Numbered from the stretch's first letter, positions 53,490-64,000 are shown. The stretch is 64,000 bases of DNA from Blastobasis lacticolella (GCA_905147135.1 LR990046.1:10012501-10076500); one strand, 5' to 3'. Notes: generated by a model not told the origin, from the letters alone. Numbers and translations are program-made.

Positions 53490-53745
53490 TGGTCAACGCT
53501 TCGTTCTTCGGCCACGTCGCCAGTAAAAGAGGTGACAATTTGGAGAAGCTGCTGATAACAGGCAAAATGAGCGGGAAGAGGCCTAGAGGTAGAATCAGAT
53601 CCGCTTTGCCCTGGACACCTCGGTGTGTGATGCCATCCATGCTGTCGAAGATAGAGTAAGTTGGCGCAAGATAGTCCACGACAAAGTCATCCGAAGAGGC
53701 CACGACCCTCAGCATTGAGGATAAACGACGCAAAGAGGAGGAGGT
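53490..53745 (+). pseudogene. RTE-type LINE ORF2 C-terminal remnant (third RTE family)
   Basis: From about 53505 the frame reads FFGHVASKRGDNLEKLLITG, KMSGKRPRGRIRSALPW. The FGH(V/I)xR ... GKRPRGR pattern is the RTE ORF2 C-terminal block, followed by a readable but shifted segment around HDKVIRRGHDPQH (53675-53715) and an AGGAGGAGG-type end. Stops and shifts interrupt it. Confidence 0.7.
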
Positions 53746-54555
53746 CAACGCCCATAAATTATTTTGAATAGAAAAAGACAAAACAATTGAGTCAACTACG
53801 ATAATTAATACTGAATGTGGCGTAAAAAGCAACTAATGTGCCGCTAACAGAGCAACTGTACTGAAACTAAAAATTGGGGTGGCTGATTTTTCGTGAATTC
53901 GATTCTTCCATCGGAATTACATTTAAACATTTTATAAGCAGGTCGGAGGGTGTGGATGGCTTCGAAGAAGAAATAGTCGACTTTTGGATGCGCCGTTCGG
54001 CATTTTCGCCAACCGGGCAGAGATTTCAGTGCTCACTTCCGCGGTCCGCGGAAGATATTTTTGTATTGTCGCCGGATCACAACGATATAGCTAACATTTC
54101 TCTAACCTTTAAATTTTACGATTGTAAAGCTTTTAAAAGTACACGTCTTTCGTGACATAATTTTTCAGGAATGTCCGTTGGGACGACGAGGAAGACGTTC
54201 ATCAAATTCACGTCAAAACAACTGACGCCGTCCTTTAATATTCAAACAGAGAGATCCAAAACCATCGGTACACCTATTAACGTCATTGTACGCGATTATA
54301 TATGACATCGAAAGGTTGTTAGTATCGATAACGTCTACATTTCATTACAAATCATTCATATCGCTTAATTAACGCAACACTAATGTGCTAATTGTTACAG
54401 AGATAATAGGTAATTGCAAAAATAAATTTTATATAACAGACCCTATATATCAATATTGAAAACTTCAAAATTATATCGGAACATAATATGTTAGTTCAAC
54501 AGATTTATTCCTATATGATTATGAATCATTCACAAAAGCCCATTAATGAGCTGGA
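53746..54555. other. Interval with an unrecognised 93-residue open frame
   Basis: The plus frame 53874-54155 starts MGWLIFREFDSSIGITFKHF and includes DGFEEEIVDFWMRRSAFSPT. It has balanced composition but no known domain, no clear promoter and no partner exon. It may be chance or the remains of another transposon. The rest is unassigned. Confidence 0.25.
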
Positions 54556-54758
54556 GGGGCCCTATTTTTGAACCACTCGCGTCGAAGTGAACGGTTTTCA
54601 GCTTGAATTTTCGGCATATAAATCAAATATGTTGATGCATGACTCAAACTTATTTGCTGTCGTTATTGCTAATGTAATTTAAAAAATATAAGAATTTTCA
54701 TGCTGAAATTCAAAATTGAAAATCGTTCGACTCGAGGCGAGCCGTTCAACAATGCCCC
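54556..54758. mobile_element. MITE family M, copy 4, complete
   Basis: Both ends are present: GGGGCCCTATTTTTGAACCA, CTCGCGTCGAAGTGAACGG on the left and CGTTCGACTCGAGGCGAGCC GTTCAACAATGCCCC on the right. CTGGA and CTGAA flank it, a possible imperfect short target duplication. 203 bp and non-coding. Confidence 0.8.
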
Positions 54759-56029
54759 TGAAAAGGAAAATCCTTGTCAAATAATTGCTACTACATAGAC
54801 ATACTTCATTTAGGTACCGTGTGAGTTCATATATCCAAAATTAAACACAGGTTGCGGTAAAACTATAAGGTTACAATATCCTTTGACATTGTAAACAGTT
54901 TATCTCTAGTCCGGTGGCTGTGATGGAGCTTAATAATGTATCCATGTAGGAGATGAGCATGATGCGCTCGCATACGCAAACAACTCCCGAGAGACTGTGA
55001 GTACCTACAGTTAGTGGTCACGTCGTCACGGATATAAACTGCTTGTTCCTACATTTCAAACATTTGAACTGCTTCATTGTTGACAGATACTATGTGTGGT
55101 ATAAGGATTATAAGTAAGGGTAAATGAGGCTATGACAATAGTAATAATAGATAATTTAGGTACGTACGCAAAATATACGTACGTTATAAACCCATTACAA
55201 TGTCAAACCTCTGTGTTCAAACCCTCTTTTAACGAATATGACCATTATGTATCATTACATAGCCACTTTACATTTTTTGTACGTACAAATACAACAATTT
55301 GATGTTACTAGCGTAGCTCGATAGGTAACTAATATAAATATCATATTTTACATTTTAGTTATAGCAATACTGTTCTTAAGTAAACTAGCTAGACGGTTGT
55401 GCACCACGGTTGTAAGCCAGGTGCCCTTACTTGATCCCAAACTAAGGTCAACGAAATTTTGTTGCATACCGCCGTCGTATTTTATATCAATAAGGCAGTG
55501 AAGAGCATAAGAAGTTTAATAATGATATTAATCGCAAATACAAGTAGATAGGTAAAACTAATATTAAAAACAACGGGAAAATACTCTTTCGAGCATAATC
55601 GCTCTTATGTGTTAGTATGAAGCGCAGTAAGCCCGTTATTTGGCAGTGGCCGCAGCCCCCGGCCGCTAGTAATTTATGCACTCTAAACTTCCCGTCGCAC
55701 ACACGCTGCCAGAAGCTTCTAAATAATATTATCGAGCAGTCGGTATATTAACGACCAATACTAGTGGCTATATTAGTTACAGATACAATAGTGTGTGTTG
55801 TTGTGTTTACCTAAGTATGTAGCTGTATAGCTGGTATTTATCTAAGCAAGTTGTGCATACTTGAGTTAATATAAAAATATTTTACATAAACCATTACTAC
55901 TATAGGGTACACTTTTCCTTAACCGATAACACCATTGCTTTACATAAAACAATATCTGTAAAACCTATTGGCGGCACTACATAACTCGGCGAATGAAGAA
56001 AAGAAGACGTGAACACCATTCGGCACACG
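54759..56029. other. Unassigned AT-rich interval
   Basis: A few GC-rich words near 55645-55700. No gene or repeat recognised. Confidence 0.3.
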
Positions 56030-56310
56030 AAGGGAGACAAGTCATATTAAAATTCCCGAATGTGTAGTGTAAATGTGGGTCGTAGAATGCAAGTAGGTCA
56101 GAGCGGGCCGCGCCGTTCTCGCGACGGCTCTCGAGCATTTTTCCAACAGGGAAAATTTCACCCTCCGACGTCCTTCCCGCGAAGGGATGCCAAATACGCC
56201 ATAACCAATTTGCCTGTCCATAAGGATCGACAAACAGGATCGCTAGGGGGCCTCTCGACCTTGTTGACTACTGTTCCTACACCGGGGGTATTCCCGCAGG
56301 GCTAGGGCGC
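56030..56310. other. GC-richer block of unknown nature
   Basis: CAGAGCGGGCCGCGCCGTTC, CCGACGTCCTTCCCGCGAAG and GGGGGCCTCTCGACC stand out from their surroundings. A plus frame of 81 residues (56060-56305) and a minus frame overlap, neither with a known motif. Repeat or promoter cannot be decided. Confidence 0.25.
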
Positions 56311-57304
56311 ATGATACGCCTAATTATGCGACCACCGATTTTTATGAAAGCTCACCCTATTTGATCACCACTAGAACTACAGTGCTTAAAATGATAAACA
56401 TTTTCTCTCTACTAATCTAGCCTTTCTCATTAATTTTTATTTGCATAATAACGACTAAAATGCCATAAGTAGAAAGCAACAGGAAAAGCTTCAATAAATA
56501 TTTAGCTCATTGTTACGATGATAAAAGTATGTTTATAGAATTTATTTCCGACTATGTATGTGGGAAGTGGCAAAGGAATCTTTCTTCGCACTAGTCAGAT
56601 CGCAGATCCTCCTCGTAATGAGGGCTATTATCCAAACAAACGGCAGGCTTACTTCCGGCTGAAATATCACGGCTTCTAGAACGGCAAATGAAAAATAAAT
56701 ACTATTCTAAGGACGCCTCACAAAGTTTTTAGGTAATACTTGGTTGAATTGTAAAGAAACGCTTTTTGCTTTAGAAAAGTTAATATGTTTGAAATTGGAC
56801 TAAGCACTTATAATTTTATTTATTGTACGGGCGGTAAATACAATCTCAATATTTGGAGATCTAAAAGAAAGACGTATGAAAACTAGATAGAGATAGTTTA
56901 TAGAGGCTCGTGCAATACGTAACAGTGGCATGTCAACGATCGCCCAAATCGTTGCTCAAGTGAAAATTGTTAGATTAGGCACTAGACGAACATACGAAAG
57001 ATTTAAATTGCCCTGAAAGGTAGGTGAAATCATTGCGGAGGCGGGGCGGGGCGCGTGCGCGGTGGACGCGCCTGCGCGCCGAGGGCTAACCTCAATCCGA
57101 GACATGTTTTTGAATGAAACTTCATCGGGAAGCCGGTCTGTAGCCGCACTTTGCTTTCAACCATCCTTATGTCGTGGATCCTCCTGCTATTCCGGCCGTT
57201 AGGTATATGACAAGGCACCGCTATCCGAAACTGTTCATTTAGTTTAGCGATTATTATGGTAAATTGTTTTCAACAGGTTTTTATTAAGCAAATCAGTGTC
57301 AGGT
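56311..57304. other. Unassigned interval
   Basis: GC-rich spot at 57035-57085 (GAGGCGGGGCGGGGCGCGTG). On the minus strand 57105-57200 reads loosely like LINE C-terminal sequence (RIHDIRMVESK), resembling a decayed fragment of family 1. That is weak. Confidence 0.3.
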
Positions 57305-57440
57305 ATTCAGGCTCCCCTGGTATCAGGGTCACGGAGGCCAGATGGCAGTCGTTCCACTGTAATTACTTGATCTGCCAAATCGTGGATTATGGTCAAGGTG
57401 GACCCCGGGCCCTCGTACGCGAGAGCAGCAGACGTTAATG
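57305..57440 (+). mobile_element. RTE-type LINE 3' tail
   Basis: CTCCCCTGGTATCAGGGTCA, CGGAGGCCAGATGGCAGTCG, GGACCCCGGGCCCTCGTACG CGAGAGC. It is close to 29400-29560, but the GATGAT end has decayed. Confidence 0.55.
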
Positions 57441-57920
57441 CCGAAAATATTGAAAACCTTCGACTCGATACTCCCAGACGGCAAAAATTATGAATCCAAA
57501 ATATTATTACAAAATAATGCTGAAAAGTTCTGCTGAGAAGTAGCTCTGAATAGTATTGGCAAGAATGTCAATATAACAATTTGAATATACTTGCAATGTT
57601 TCATAGAGTAAGCCACGTTCGCTAAATTACCTCATTCCGGTGACGGTAATTTGGGAAATTCAATGATCATTTACCATTTACACAAATAAATATTATTATT
57701 ATTACTTAAGCTCATTCGCTTTCATATTTGTGGTATAAATTTATTTTTTAAGTTATGGACTGTTATAAAACTACACAGGTTTAAAATAAAATCATTTCTC
57801 GTCATAAAATAGTGTTTATTTTCTGAAATAATTAAATTGCATTTTATAATTTAATTTTAATACTGAATAATACAAAATTATAGTTATTGGCCACTTTTTT
57901 ACAGTTACTGGCCGTAAGAG
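57441..57920. other. Unassigned AT-rich interval
   Basis: Nothing recognised. A short ATTATTATTATTA run is near 57690. Confidence 0.35.
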
Positions 57921-58097
57921 GATTTTAATGTAATATAATGCAGGGGGCGATGCTCGAATTGACATTTTCTCAAGAGAGTGGCTAGCCACATACTTTTTTT
58001 CTCAGCTATCTTCGACAGTCGTATATGGCTAGCGAAAATATCAATTTGAGATGTCAAAGCGCGAGCATCGCCCCCTGCATTATATTACATTAAAATC
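57921..58097. mobile_element. MITE with perfect 36-bp terminal inverted repeats
   Basis: 57921-57956 (GATTTTAATGTAATATAATG, CAGGGGGCGATGCTCG) and 58062-58097 are exact complements. Total length is 177 bp, non-coding. TTAA occurs at equal places near both ends (57925 and 58090). If TTAA is the target site the element proper is TGTAATATAATGCAGG... and the class would be piggyBac-like; otherwise the class is unknown. The perfect repeats suggest recent activity. Confidence 0.9.
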
Positions 58098-59576
58098 ATC
58101 AGATATTTGAGTTTTATTTTTGTTTTACGCTGCCTTTTAGCATTTGAAAGCTTTTAGATGTTCTAATTGCAACGACGTTTTAGCCAGAAGGAAGGACCTG
58201 TCCACATGCAAGTCATCGGGCGAGTCGAGTGCCATTTCTCACGACATAAATGTGCACAAATACTGCAATGCGTATAGCAGTTGTAGTTTATTTTATTATG
58301 ATGTTAACGAAAAACGTACAAACATACTTTAGATATTCAGAACTGGTAGCTCGTACATGGCACTGTCTCCAACATATTGGATATTAAAACGCTTATTTTC
58401 TAATGTAATGTGTTTTTTTTTATTAAAAGCAAGCCGTTTCACGTGCATATGCTTGAAATTACGAGGGTTTCCCTGTCTCAATTCCATCATTATATCCTGA
58501 TCTTGGTAAGAATGAGACCAGCTAGGAGTAGGTATAAATAGTTAATTATCAGCTCAGACGTTGAGATGATGACTCGCAGAAGCTAACACCTAAGCAAGAT
58601 AATGTGACAAACACACCTTAAATACATATTATTTTCAAGGGTTACTTTACAGCTTTTCCATCATCCACCTCAGGAATTTTAAAATTGGTCTACAGTTGTC
58701 AGAGAAATCGGTGAACATACCGAAAATAGGAATTCAGTCAGGCACTATTTGGAGTACGATAGCCGTGATTTGTATTTTTTGCTGGCTCTTGCACGGGCTG
58801 AGGCCGCCGACATGTTTATTTGAGGCCGTATGTTTTTTAGACTATTTGCTTATTTTTTCTAAAAATATTGTCCATATTACACCTATTTTCATACGGATCG
58901 ATTGTTGTAGACAAACTTAATAGATACACGCAAGAATCGCCACCCTTTCACGTGTGAGTCGTAAATTACACTGAATAGAAATGCGCGGAAGCGCCCGTTG
59001 TTTTCCTTATATGCAAGCTGACTATATACGCTAAACAATGATTCTAAGACTAATAGTTTTGCAGTTTTATTAGAAATAACAGTAACTTCACAAACGAAGA
59101 AAATACTGTTATGGCATGTTTATGAGGCACCTACTCGGGCCATGTCAATATTAACTTATTAATTAGAGTAGTTAGAAACAATGTATTAGCATTTAAATAA
59201 TTAGATTTGTATCGTTACGTGTACAAATCAACTTATTTCAACTCATATACTCATATACTTATTGTAATTAGATAGATATTCTAGACGTTGGAAATGTAAG
59301 GTATAATAGTAATAAATATTAGGATGGTAGAGTAATTACACAGTATGTAATTTTACTATTCAAGATTTTTGTTAGCTCGATAGTTTAAGTAGCTATGAAA
59401 GTAGTACCCACGAATTTAAAAGGTGACGGGTGTGTCTGTATGTTGTGCGTATAGTAAAAATGTTTTGTAAGACTACCTACTTACTATTCGTATTGCGTGT
59501 TTTACTACTTGAAGTCCTTCTAAAGTATTAAATAAACTACTACGCACACATATTACGATATGAAGCGATACTGGAT
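58098..59576. other. Unassigned interval
   Basis: Two short plus frames (58144-58332, with CSNCNDVLARRKDLSTC; 58696-58920, hydrophobic) have no convincing homology. Otherwise AT-rich. Confidence 0.3.
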
Positions 59577-59722
59577 CCCTATTTTTTAAACCGCTCGCAT
59601 CCACGCGTGCGCTCGCGTGTGCTACTTATCTCTTTTACACTAGTGCTAAGTTGTTAGAGATAATAAAGAAGCATTAGAAGGCGAGCGCTCGCGGGGATGC
59701 AAGTGGTTTAAAAAAATTTTCT
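59577..59722. mobile_element. MITE related to family M
   Basis: The left end CCCTATTTTTTAAACCGCTC GCATCC pairs with the right end GGATGCAAGTGGTTTAAAAA AAATTTT. The CCCTATTTTT..AA.C.GCTCGC start is that of family M, but the inside differs (GTGCGCTCGCGTGTGC). Confidence 0.6.
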
Positions 59723-59984
59723 GATCCGAGACCGATAAACAGGTATAGCAATGTCCGGGTACTGTATGGGTGACCGCTTTATAATTTGAAGCGTGAAGGT
59801 GAGTTGTCCAAGTGCTTAAACAATAATATAAGATGATTTGATGCGAATAAGATTCAAGTAGAGGGAGAAATTTATGATTGTGTGTGTTTTAACTTACAGC
59901 AAACAATGTAGGAAGGTAATTTACGTGCAAAGGGACAAGCGCGAGGGTCAGAACTCAAGAGACAGCACTAGGGTTTTCTACTCG

Positions 59985-60070
59985 GGTACCCGGGGTCGGG
60001 TATACCCGGATATTTAGGTAATTTTATACCCGGGTACAATCTGAGTGTCATACCTAGGTACCTGAGTACT
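59985..60070. repeat. Cluster of CCCGGGTA-type palindromes, left
   Basis: CTCGGGTACCCGGGGTCGGG, TATACCCGG and TATACCCGGGTAC occur within 70 bp. A matching cluster is at 61618-61690. The pair encloses family T copy 2 and may be the ends of a larger, older element. Confidence 0.5.
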
Positions 60071-60264
60071 TAAAAAAAATTCGTTGATGCGGTAATGTAA
60101 CGCCTTAAAGAGTTTAAATAGCGCATATCTTCTCCGATAAGTCATAAGGCAACTTAGAAAAAATATATTATAAGTCAGGATAAGTTCACGTGTAGTTTAT
60201 TTTTAGATAATTGTTTCTTTTCGTATAAATCTTTGGTTTTTAAATTTAAATTTTAAAAAGAAGA

Positions 60265-60335
60265 ATAGTCCATAGGCGGCGGTGACCACTTTGCATCAGG
60301 TGGCACACCCGTTTGTTTTCCTTATAATATAAAAA
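60265..60335 (-). repeat. SINE/LINE tail fragment, minus strand
   Basis: Minus strand reads GGAAAACAAACGGGTGTGCC ACCTGATGCAAAGTGGTCAC CGCCGCCTATGGAC, the common tail. Confidence 0.55.
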
Positions 60336-60549
60336 AATTTAAAAAGTTTACATATCGGTGAAACTAACTGTAAAAATAATGAAATGGGATAATTCTCCTT
60401 GTCCCCCGAGAAATGCCATTTGTGTTTGAAGATTATTTCGGCCATGTGGCCGCCGCGACTACGCGCCAGTAGATGGCCTAATGTAGAGTCAAATTTTCAC
60501 ACATTTTGCAGCAAATGGTAGTTGTTTACTAATAACTTAACGAAAGTTG

Positions 60550-61307
60550 TTTTTTTTTATAGCAAATAGTCAGGTATTTGACTGCCATGTCACCGATGTT
60601 AAGTGCAGATGCAGTCTACAATGGCGCATACCTGTCTATGAAATACCTATTCACTCTTGTCTTAAAGAGACCTAAGTTGTACCGCTCAGGGAAAACATGT
60701 GCAGGCAGCGAGTTCCAGTCCCTTGGCGATCGAAACAGAAAAGAATTAAAAAAACGCTGAGTGCGTATAGGAATGTCGACAATATTGAGATGGTACGCTG
60801 ACGTACATCTGGAGCCCCGAAAATGGAATGGGGCTGGTGGGATTAACTCGTATAATTCCGTCGCACATTCTTTAAAGCGTAGTCTGTAGAAAACCGACAG
60901 AAATGACATCGGTGATCCAGATCCTGTAGATTTTCCTGCACCAAACGGGGGATTATCTATCAGTTTCTTGGCGCATATCTCAATCGAGTCCAGAACAGCC
61001 AGATAGACCGTGGCAGATCCGTAAGTCACGTATTTGTAGGGGCGCACCCTGGAATGTTGGAGTCCGACTGAATGTACTTCGAATGTCGGTGAACAAACAT
61101 GCCTGTGTATTAGATGCGTTGAACTGCACATGATTGGCAACTCCCCAATCAGAAACATTGTGGAGAGCTTGGTCCAGGCGATCAAGGAGAGACTCTCGAC
61201 AAGATTCGACATCCTCTCTCTTGGCCTTTGCATTGGATGTGTACCTGTCCATCACTGCGGTGCCATCTGCATGACCAAAAGCACCAGACACGAGCAGATT
61301 ATTCACA
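60550..61307 (-). mobile_element. LINE, divergent relative of family 1, nested in transposon T
   Basis: Ends in A9 on the minus strand (T9 at 60550-60558), with a 3' UTR like family 1 (CATCGGTGACATGGCAGTCA AATACC). The 5' end is about 61307. Copy 1 of transposon T shows the joined empty site (...ATGTTG|TGTTCTATC...). Little or no target-site duplication is visible. Confidence 0.8.
60616..61306 (-). pseudogene. LINE ORF2 C-terminal remnant
   Basis: 61306-61024 reads LVSGAFGHADGTAVMDRY, where the YADD motif has become HADG, then WGVANHVQFNASNTQACLFT. After a frame change the frame ending at 60616 reads LAVLDSIEICAKKLIDNPPF, LSVFYRLRFKECATELYELI and RSPRDWNSLPAHVFPERYNL GLFKTRVNRYF. These align block by block with copy 2 at 51489-52289. 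It is inactive. Confidence 0.8.
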
Positions 61308-61617
61308 GTGTTCTATCGTCCCCATCCCTATTGTCCCAATAGATTGCACAATCTGGATGACCAACGTGACATTATTCATTGATGTTCATTTTTTCCTCCA
61401 TACAAAATTTTGTTTAACGCTGAAGCCCACTTTTGGTTGAATAGTTTTGACTTTTGTTAGAATAAACACGCAGCGACCACATTACCGAAAGCGTATTCAT
61501 TAGCTTTCTAATAAGGCTAATTTCACTGATATTAAATATATTTTTCTTTGTTATATTTCAATTTGAAACAAAAGGTTTAAAAAAATACCTTTTGCATAAA
61601 CTTTCTTAAAAAATGGG

Positions 61618-61690
61618 TGAATACCCGGATACCCGGGTATTAAAAATAATAATACCCGATACCCGGATATCTTAAAAAGTCGGGTATTTG
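61618..61690. repeat. Cluster of CCCGGGTA-type palindromes, right
   Basis: AATACCCGGATACCCGGGTA TT, AATACCCGATACCCGGATAT and GTCGGGTATTTG. See 59985-60070. Confidence 0.5.
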
Positions 61691-61793
61691 AAAACAAAAA
61701 TAGCACAATTAAAGTTTGTACATGAACACGTGAATTCAACTTTCAACCAATATAACAAGGTCTTGTTTAAGGATATATGCCGTCATTTGGAGC

Positions 61794-62150
61794 AATACGC
61801 TTCTAATCAACACACAAAAAATATCCACCCGTAACTTTGTGCGAAATTCCTGTTTTTAGCCGCCTCTTGAAACTATATTTTTCATACAAATTACTAAAAA
61901 ACTTTGCCTACCGCCACAACCGAGAGTGTGTTACTCGTAAACGTTTGGGAATTCGAAAAAACGTGTGAAGCAAAATTTGTAAATAATTTTATAGGCCGAA
62001 ATTTAGTCGTGGACCGACCGTATTCCCGTAGGACCCATTGTTTTCGAGCTATTTACGAATTACCAAAAAATGTGACCGTTCGGTCCCCCTCATACCAAGA
62101 GCACCATAGGTACAAGTGTATATTTTTAGTGTGTTGATTAGAAGCATATT
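61794..62150. mobile_element. MITE/DNA transposon with about 31-bp inverted repeats
   Basis: The left end AATACGCTTCTAATCAACAC ACAAAAAATAT and the right end (ATATTTTTAGTGTGTTGATT, AGAAGCATATT) are complements with two mismatches. 357 bp long. A plus frame of 77 residues (61904-62137) lies within; it has no transposase motif. Confidence 0.75.
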
Positions 62151-62584
62151 ACCTACAATTTGCCACAATAATAATTTCTAATCCACCACTGTTGTATTTC
62201 TCGGTAAAGATTTAATTAATAATAATATGCTCGTGTTAGACATTCATTGAATTATATAGTATGTACCTATTTCTTACAACTACGTACCCATTTCTCATCA
62301 TTTTGGTTAAAAGAATATCTTGCGTATCTCGTATAAAGCTTCAATGAAATGGTGAAACCCTTCTTGCCACGTAATCCTCAACGGAAATTGCACTGAGTTG
62401 GGTGAAAATAAATGACTTGCTATTATGACTTTTATGTGGGAAAAACGCCTAGGTAATGCTTATATTAAAGGCTTTGTCTAATGGATGCTTTGTAGTAATG
62501 CATCGGCTATTCTAAATATTTACATAGGATAAGATTTCTTACGCTCTGAAGGATGATTAAATACGAATATTGAACGATAGTTGA
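62151..62584. other. Unassigned AT-rich interval
   Basis: Nothing recognised. Confidence 0.3.
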
Positions 62585-62640
62585 TGTGATTCTACTCTAT
62601 GCCGGACATCACCCCAACTGATTCTCACTAGAAGCATAAA
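62585..62640 (+). repeat. Dispersed repeat A, tail piece
   Basis: GATTCTACTCTATGCCGGAC ATCACCCC matches the end of repeat A at 10305-10335 (ATTCTACTCTGCCGGACACC). Confidence 0.4.
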
Positions 62641-62742
62641 TTTATATCCCAAACGAGTATTTTAGATTTTGAATGAGCCTAGTAAGTTTTTTAGTGTCGT
62701 AAGAATTACACTAAATGCCTCTATTATCGTAATTTAAAGTAT

Positions 62743-62932
62743 GAACTGCCTGGAGAGGTTTTCCCTGGAGAGTAGGTACAACATGGAGTTCTTCAATAAA
62801 GGGGTAAATAGGTTTTTCGGGGTCGGCAACGCGTGGGTGATGCCCCTGGTATTGCAAACGTCCATAGGCTGCGGTGACTGCTTACCATCAGGCAGACCGT
62901 AACTTGTTTGCCACCTTGGTGGTAAAAAAAAT
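62743..62932 (+). mobile_element. LINE family 2, 3' end
   Basis: GAACTGCCTGGAGAGGTTTT CCCTGGAGAG, then TACAACATGGAGTTCTTCAA and GATGCCCCTGGTATTGCAAA CG match 1532-1660. The 3' UTR CTTACCATCAGGCAGACCGT and TTTGCCACCTTGGTGGT is followed by A8. Relative to 1400-1738 it has 5 extra bases (GTAGG) near 62775 that shift the frame. Confidence 0.75.
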
Positions 62933-63069
62933 CATAAACATTTATTTACAAAGATTTTAAACGTAAAATTTCTTTACTCGTGCTGTACAAATATAGGCTT
63001 TTTTATATAGGCATTGGACATAGATGTCCAATATTTTTGGATACCACCAATACGCTAGCGCAATAGCGA

Positions 63070-63665
63070 ACGCGAAGATGAGAGATTTCAATGGACCAGA
63101 GAAAATTTGCTTTTGAAATGATCGCTAATGGTCAAGACTTCAAGAGTGATGTTTTCTGACGAATTTGGTTTCACATAGGAAACATGTTAGACAAACTTCT
63201 GAAGGAGAGAGGCGTTTTTTACACCCTCAAAAATTCCATACATATGAGGGTGGACAAATCATATTATAGTATTAGGATACAGAATACTATTAACTGGTAA
63301 AAAATATCGTAATGATGTGCTGCGAACTGTAATCTTTCTTTTGGCGAGGCAGGTCAATTTAGAGGAACGTTATGTTCGTTCCAAGAAATTTTTGGTTACC
63401 ATACTGATTACAAATAGGGTAAGATTATATATGGATTCATTAGTTATAGGAAGATTATGTCGCAACCATGGACTACCGGCCAGCCTTCCAATTGAAATCC
63501 TATTGAACATACATGTCCCATGCTCCAGCGAAGATCATTACGCAGTTTCAATTAAGTTTTAATAAGGACGGAAGATGAACTCTTTGAGCACATTCGCCGT
63601 ATGTGGAGCCTTATCCAATCTGAAGATATTGACAGTTTGATAGGAGTGATTAGTCATATTTGAAG
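63070..63665 (+). pseudogene. Degraded Tc1-type transposase
   Basis: SRVMFSDEFGF (63141-63173) matches the VxFSDExxF segment with the first acidic residue after the DNA-binding domain in Tc1 transposases. LLTGKKYRNDVLRTV follows at about 63288-63335. After further decay NPIEH (63496-63510) with MLQRR marks the last catalytic residue, and DELFEHIRRMWSLIQS (63573-63620) the C-terminal helix. At least two frame changes and a stop separate these blocks. Terminal inverted repeats were not found. Confidence 0.65.
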
Positions 63666-64000
63666 GACTTGTATACAGTGTTAATGAGTGTATTTACTCT
63701 TTGGCAAAAAAAAGCGAGGCCTTGGGCGATTTTCATACAATCGAGACAATTTGGGACCGATTCGGAATTCGATCTATCCCTGGGAACTTTCTGATTCTGG
63801 GTACAATCTGCACATGCACATCTAAGACATGCATGGACGAGGTCTAGAATACCTAAGGTAAGTAGGGGGAAATAGACAGTAATTGGCCGATAGATAGTTA
63901 TTGGACACCTAAAATGTATACAACAAAAACAAGAATTCTACTAAGGATAGAAATGTTTTAAAAATATACACAAGCAACATTACCCTTGCAGTGTCTAGAA
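63666..64000. other. Unassigned interval to window end
   Basis: No gene or repeat recognised. Two 'CTGGGAAC/CTGGGTAC' words near 63780 are not significant. Confidence 0.35.

Larger units (their letters stand above)
60340..61600. mobile_element. Non-autonomous DNA transposon, family T, copy 2, interrupted by a LINE
   Basis: GAAATGCCATTTGTGTTTGA, AGATTATTTCGGCCATGTGG CCGC and, after the LINE, GTGTTCTATCGTCC, GAAGCCCACTTTTGGTTGAA and the inverted end TTTGTTATATTTCAATTTGA AACAAAAGG match copy 1 at 49605-50365. LINE 60550-61307 sits in the middle. Confidence 0.6.

Noticed and set aside
58144..58332. Zinc-finger protein fragment (CSNCNDVLARRKDLSTC)
   Set aside because: Spacing does not match a known finger, and there is no second finger or supporting context.

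Overview
This is eukaryotic nuclear DNA, AT-rich with scattered short GC-rich blocks. It almost certainly comes from a moth or butterfly (Lepidoptera). The evidence is the mixture of repeats: RTE-type LINE tails ending in GATGAT repeats, CR1/Jockey-group LINE 3' ends, Helitron-like elements running from TCTATAC to CTAG|T, a SINE with a tRNA-like head, tails carrying the 'CACCTGATGG...ACATCTGCAAC' type of sequence, and Tc1 relics. I cannot name the species. I find no convincing host protein-coding gene, rRNA or functional tRNA. The window reads as a gene desert or the inside of a very large intron.

Layout. 0-9 kb: a tandem duplication (181-1273), LINE and Helitron-like fragments, a second tandem duplication (4157-4952), facing RTE tails, a possible PIF/Harbinger relic, a four-unit 104-bp array carrying a 12-bp palindrome (7281-7691), GC-rich palindromes and a Helitron-like element. 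9-17 kb: mostly unassigned sequence with a few repeat fragments. 17-26 kb: RTE LINE remains, including one with a perfect 19-bp target-site duplication and one nested inside another RTE copy with a 14-bp duplication. 26-43 kb: unassigned sequence, a MITE family, perfect short-loop palindromes, SINE pieces and GC-rich patches (35.2-36.0 kb is the best candidate for a promoter-like island). 43-46.5 kb: the longest element, a 2.6-kb minus-strand LINE with endonuclease and reverse transcriptase remains, followed by an unusual array of short hairpins sharing a CCATCCATT-like loop. 47-53 kb: two more copies of that LINE, a Tc1 relic, a SINE nested in a DNA transposon, and a LINE nested in another DNA transposon. 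53-64 kb: RTE tails, several MITEs, another nested LINE, LINE tails and a second Tc1 relic.

Nothing here works together as an operon or pathway. The elements are linked by insertion history: several are nested, and for two insertions a second copy of the host element elsewhere in the window shows the empty site. The most unusual structures are the hairpin array at 45.88-46.32 kb, the palindromes with 0-4-nt loops, and the 7.3-kb tandem array. All family names rest on motifs read by eye; no database search was possible.
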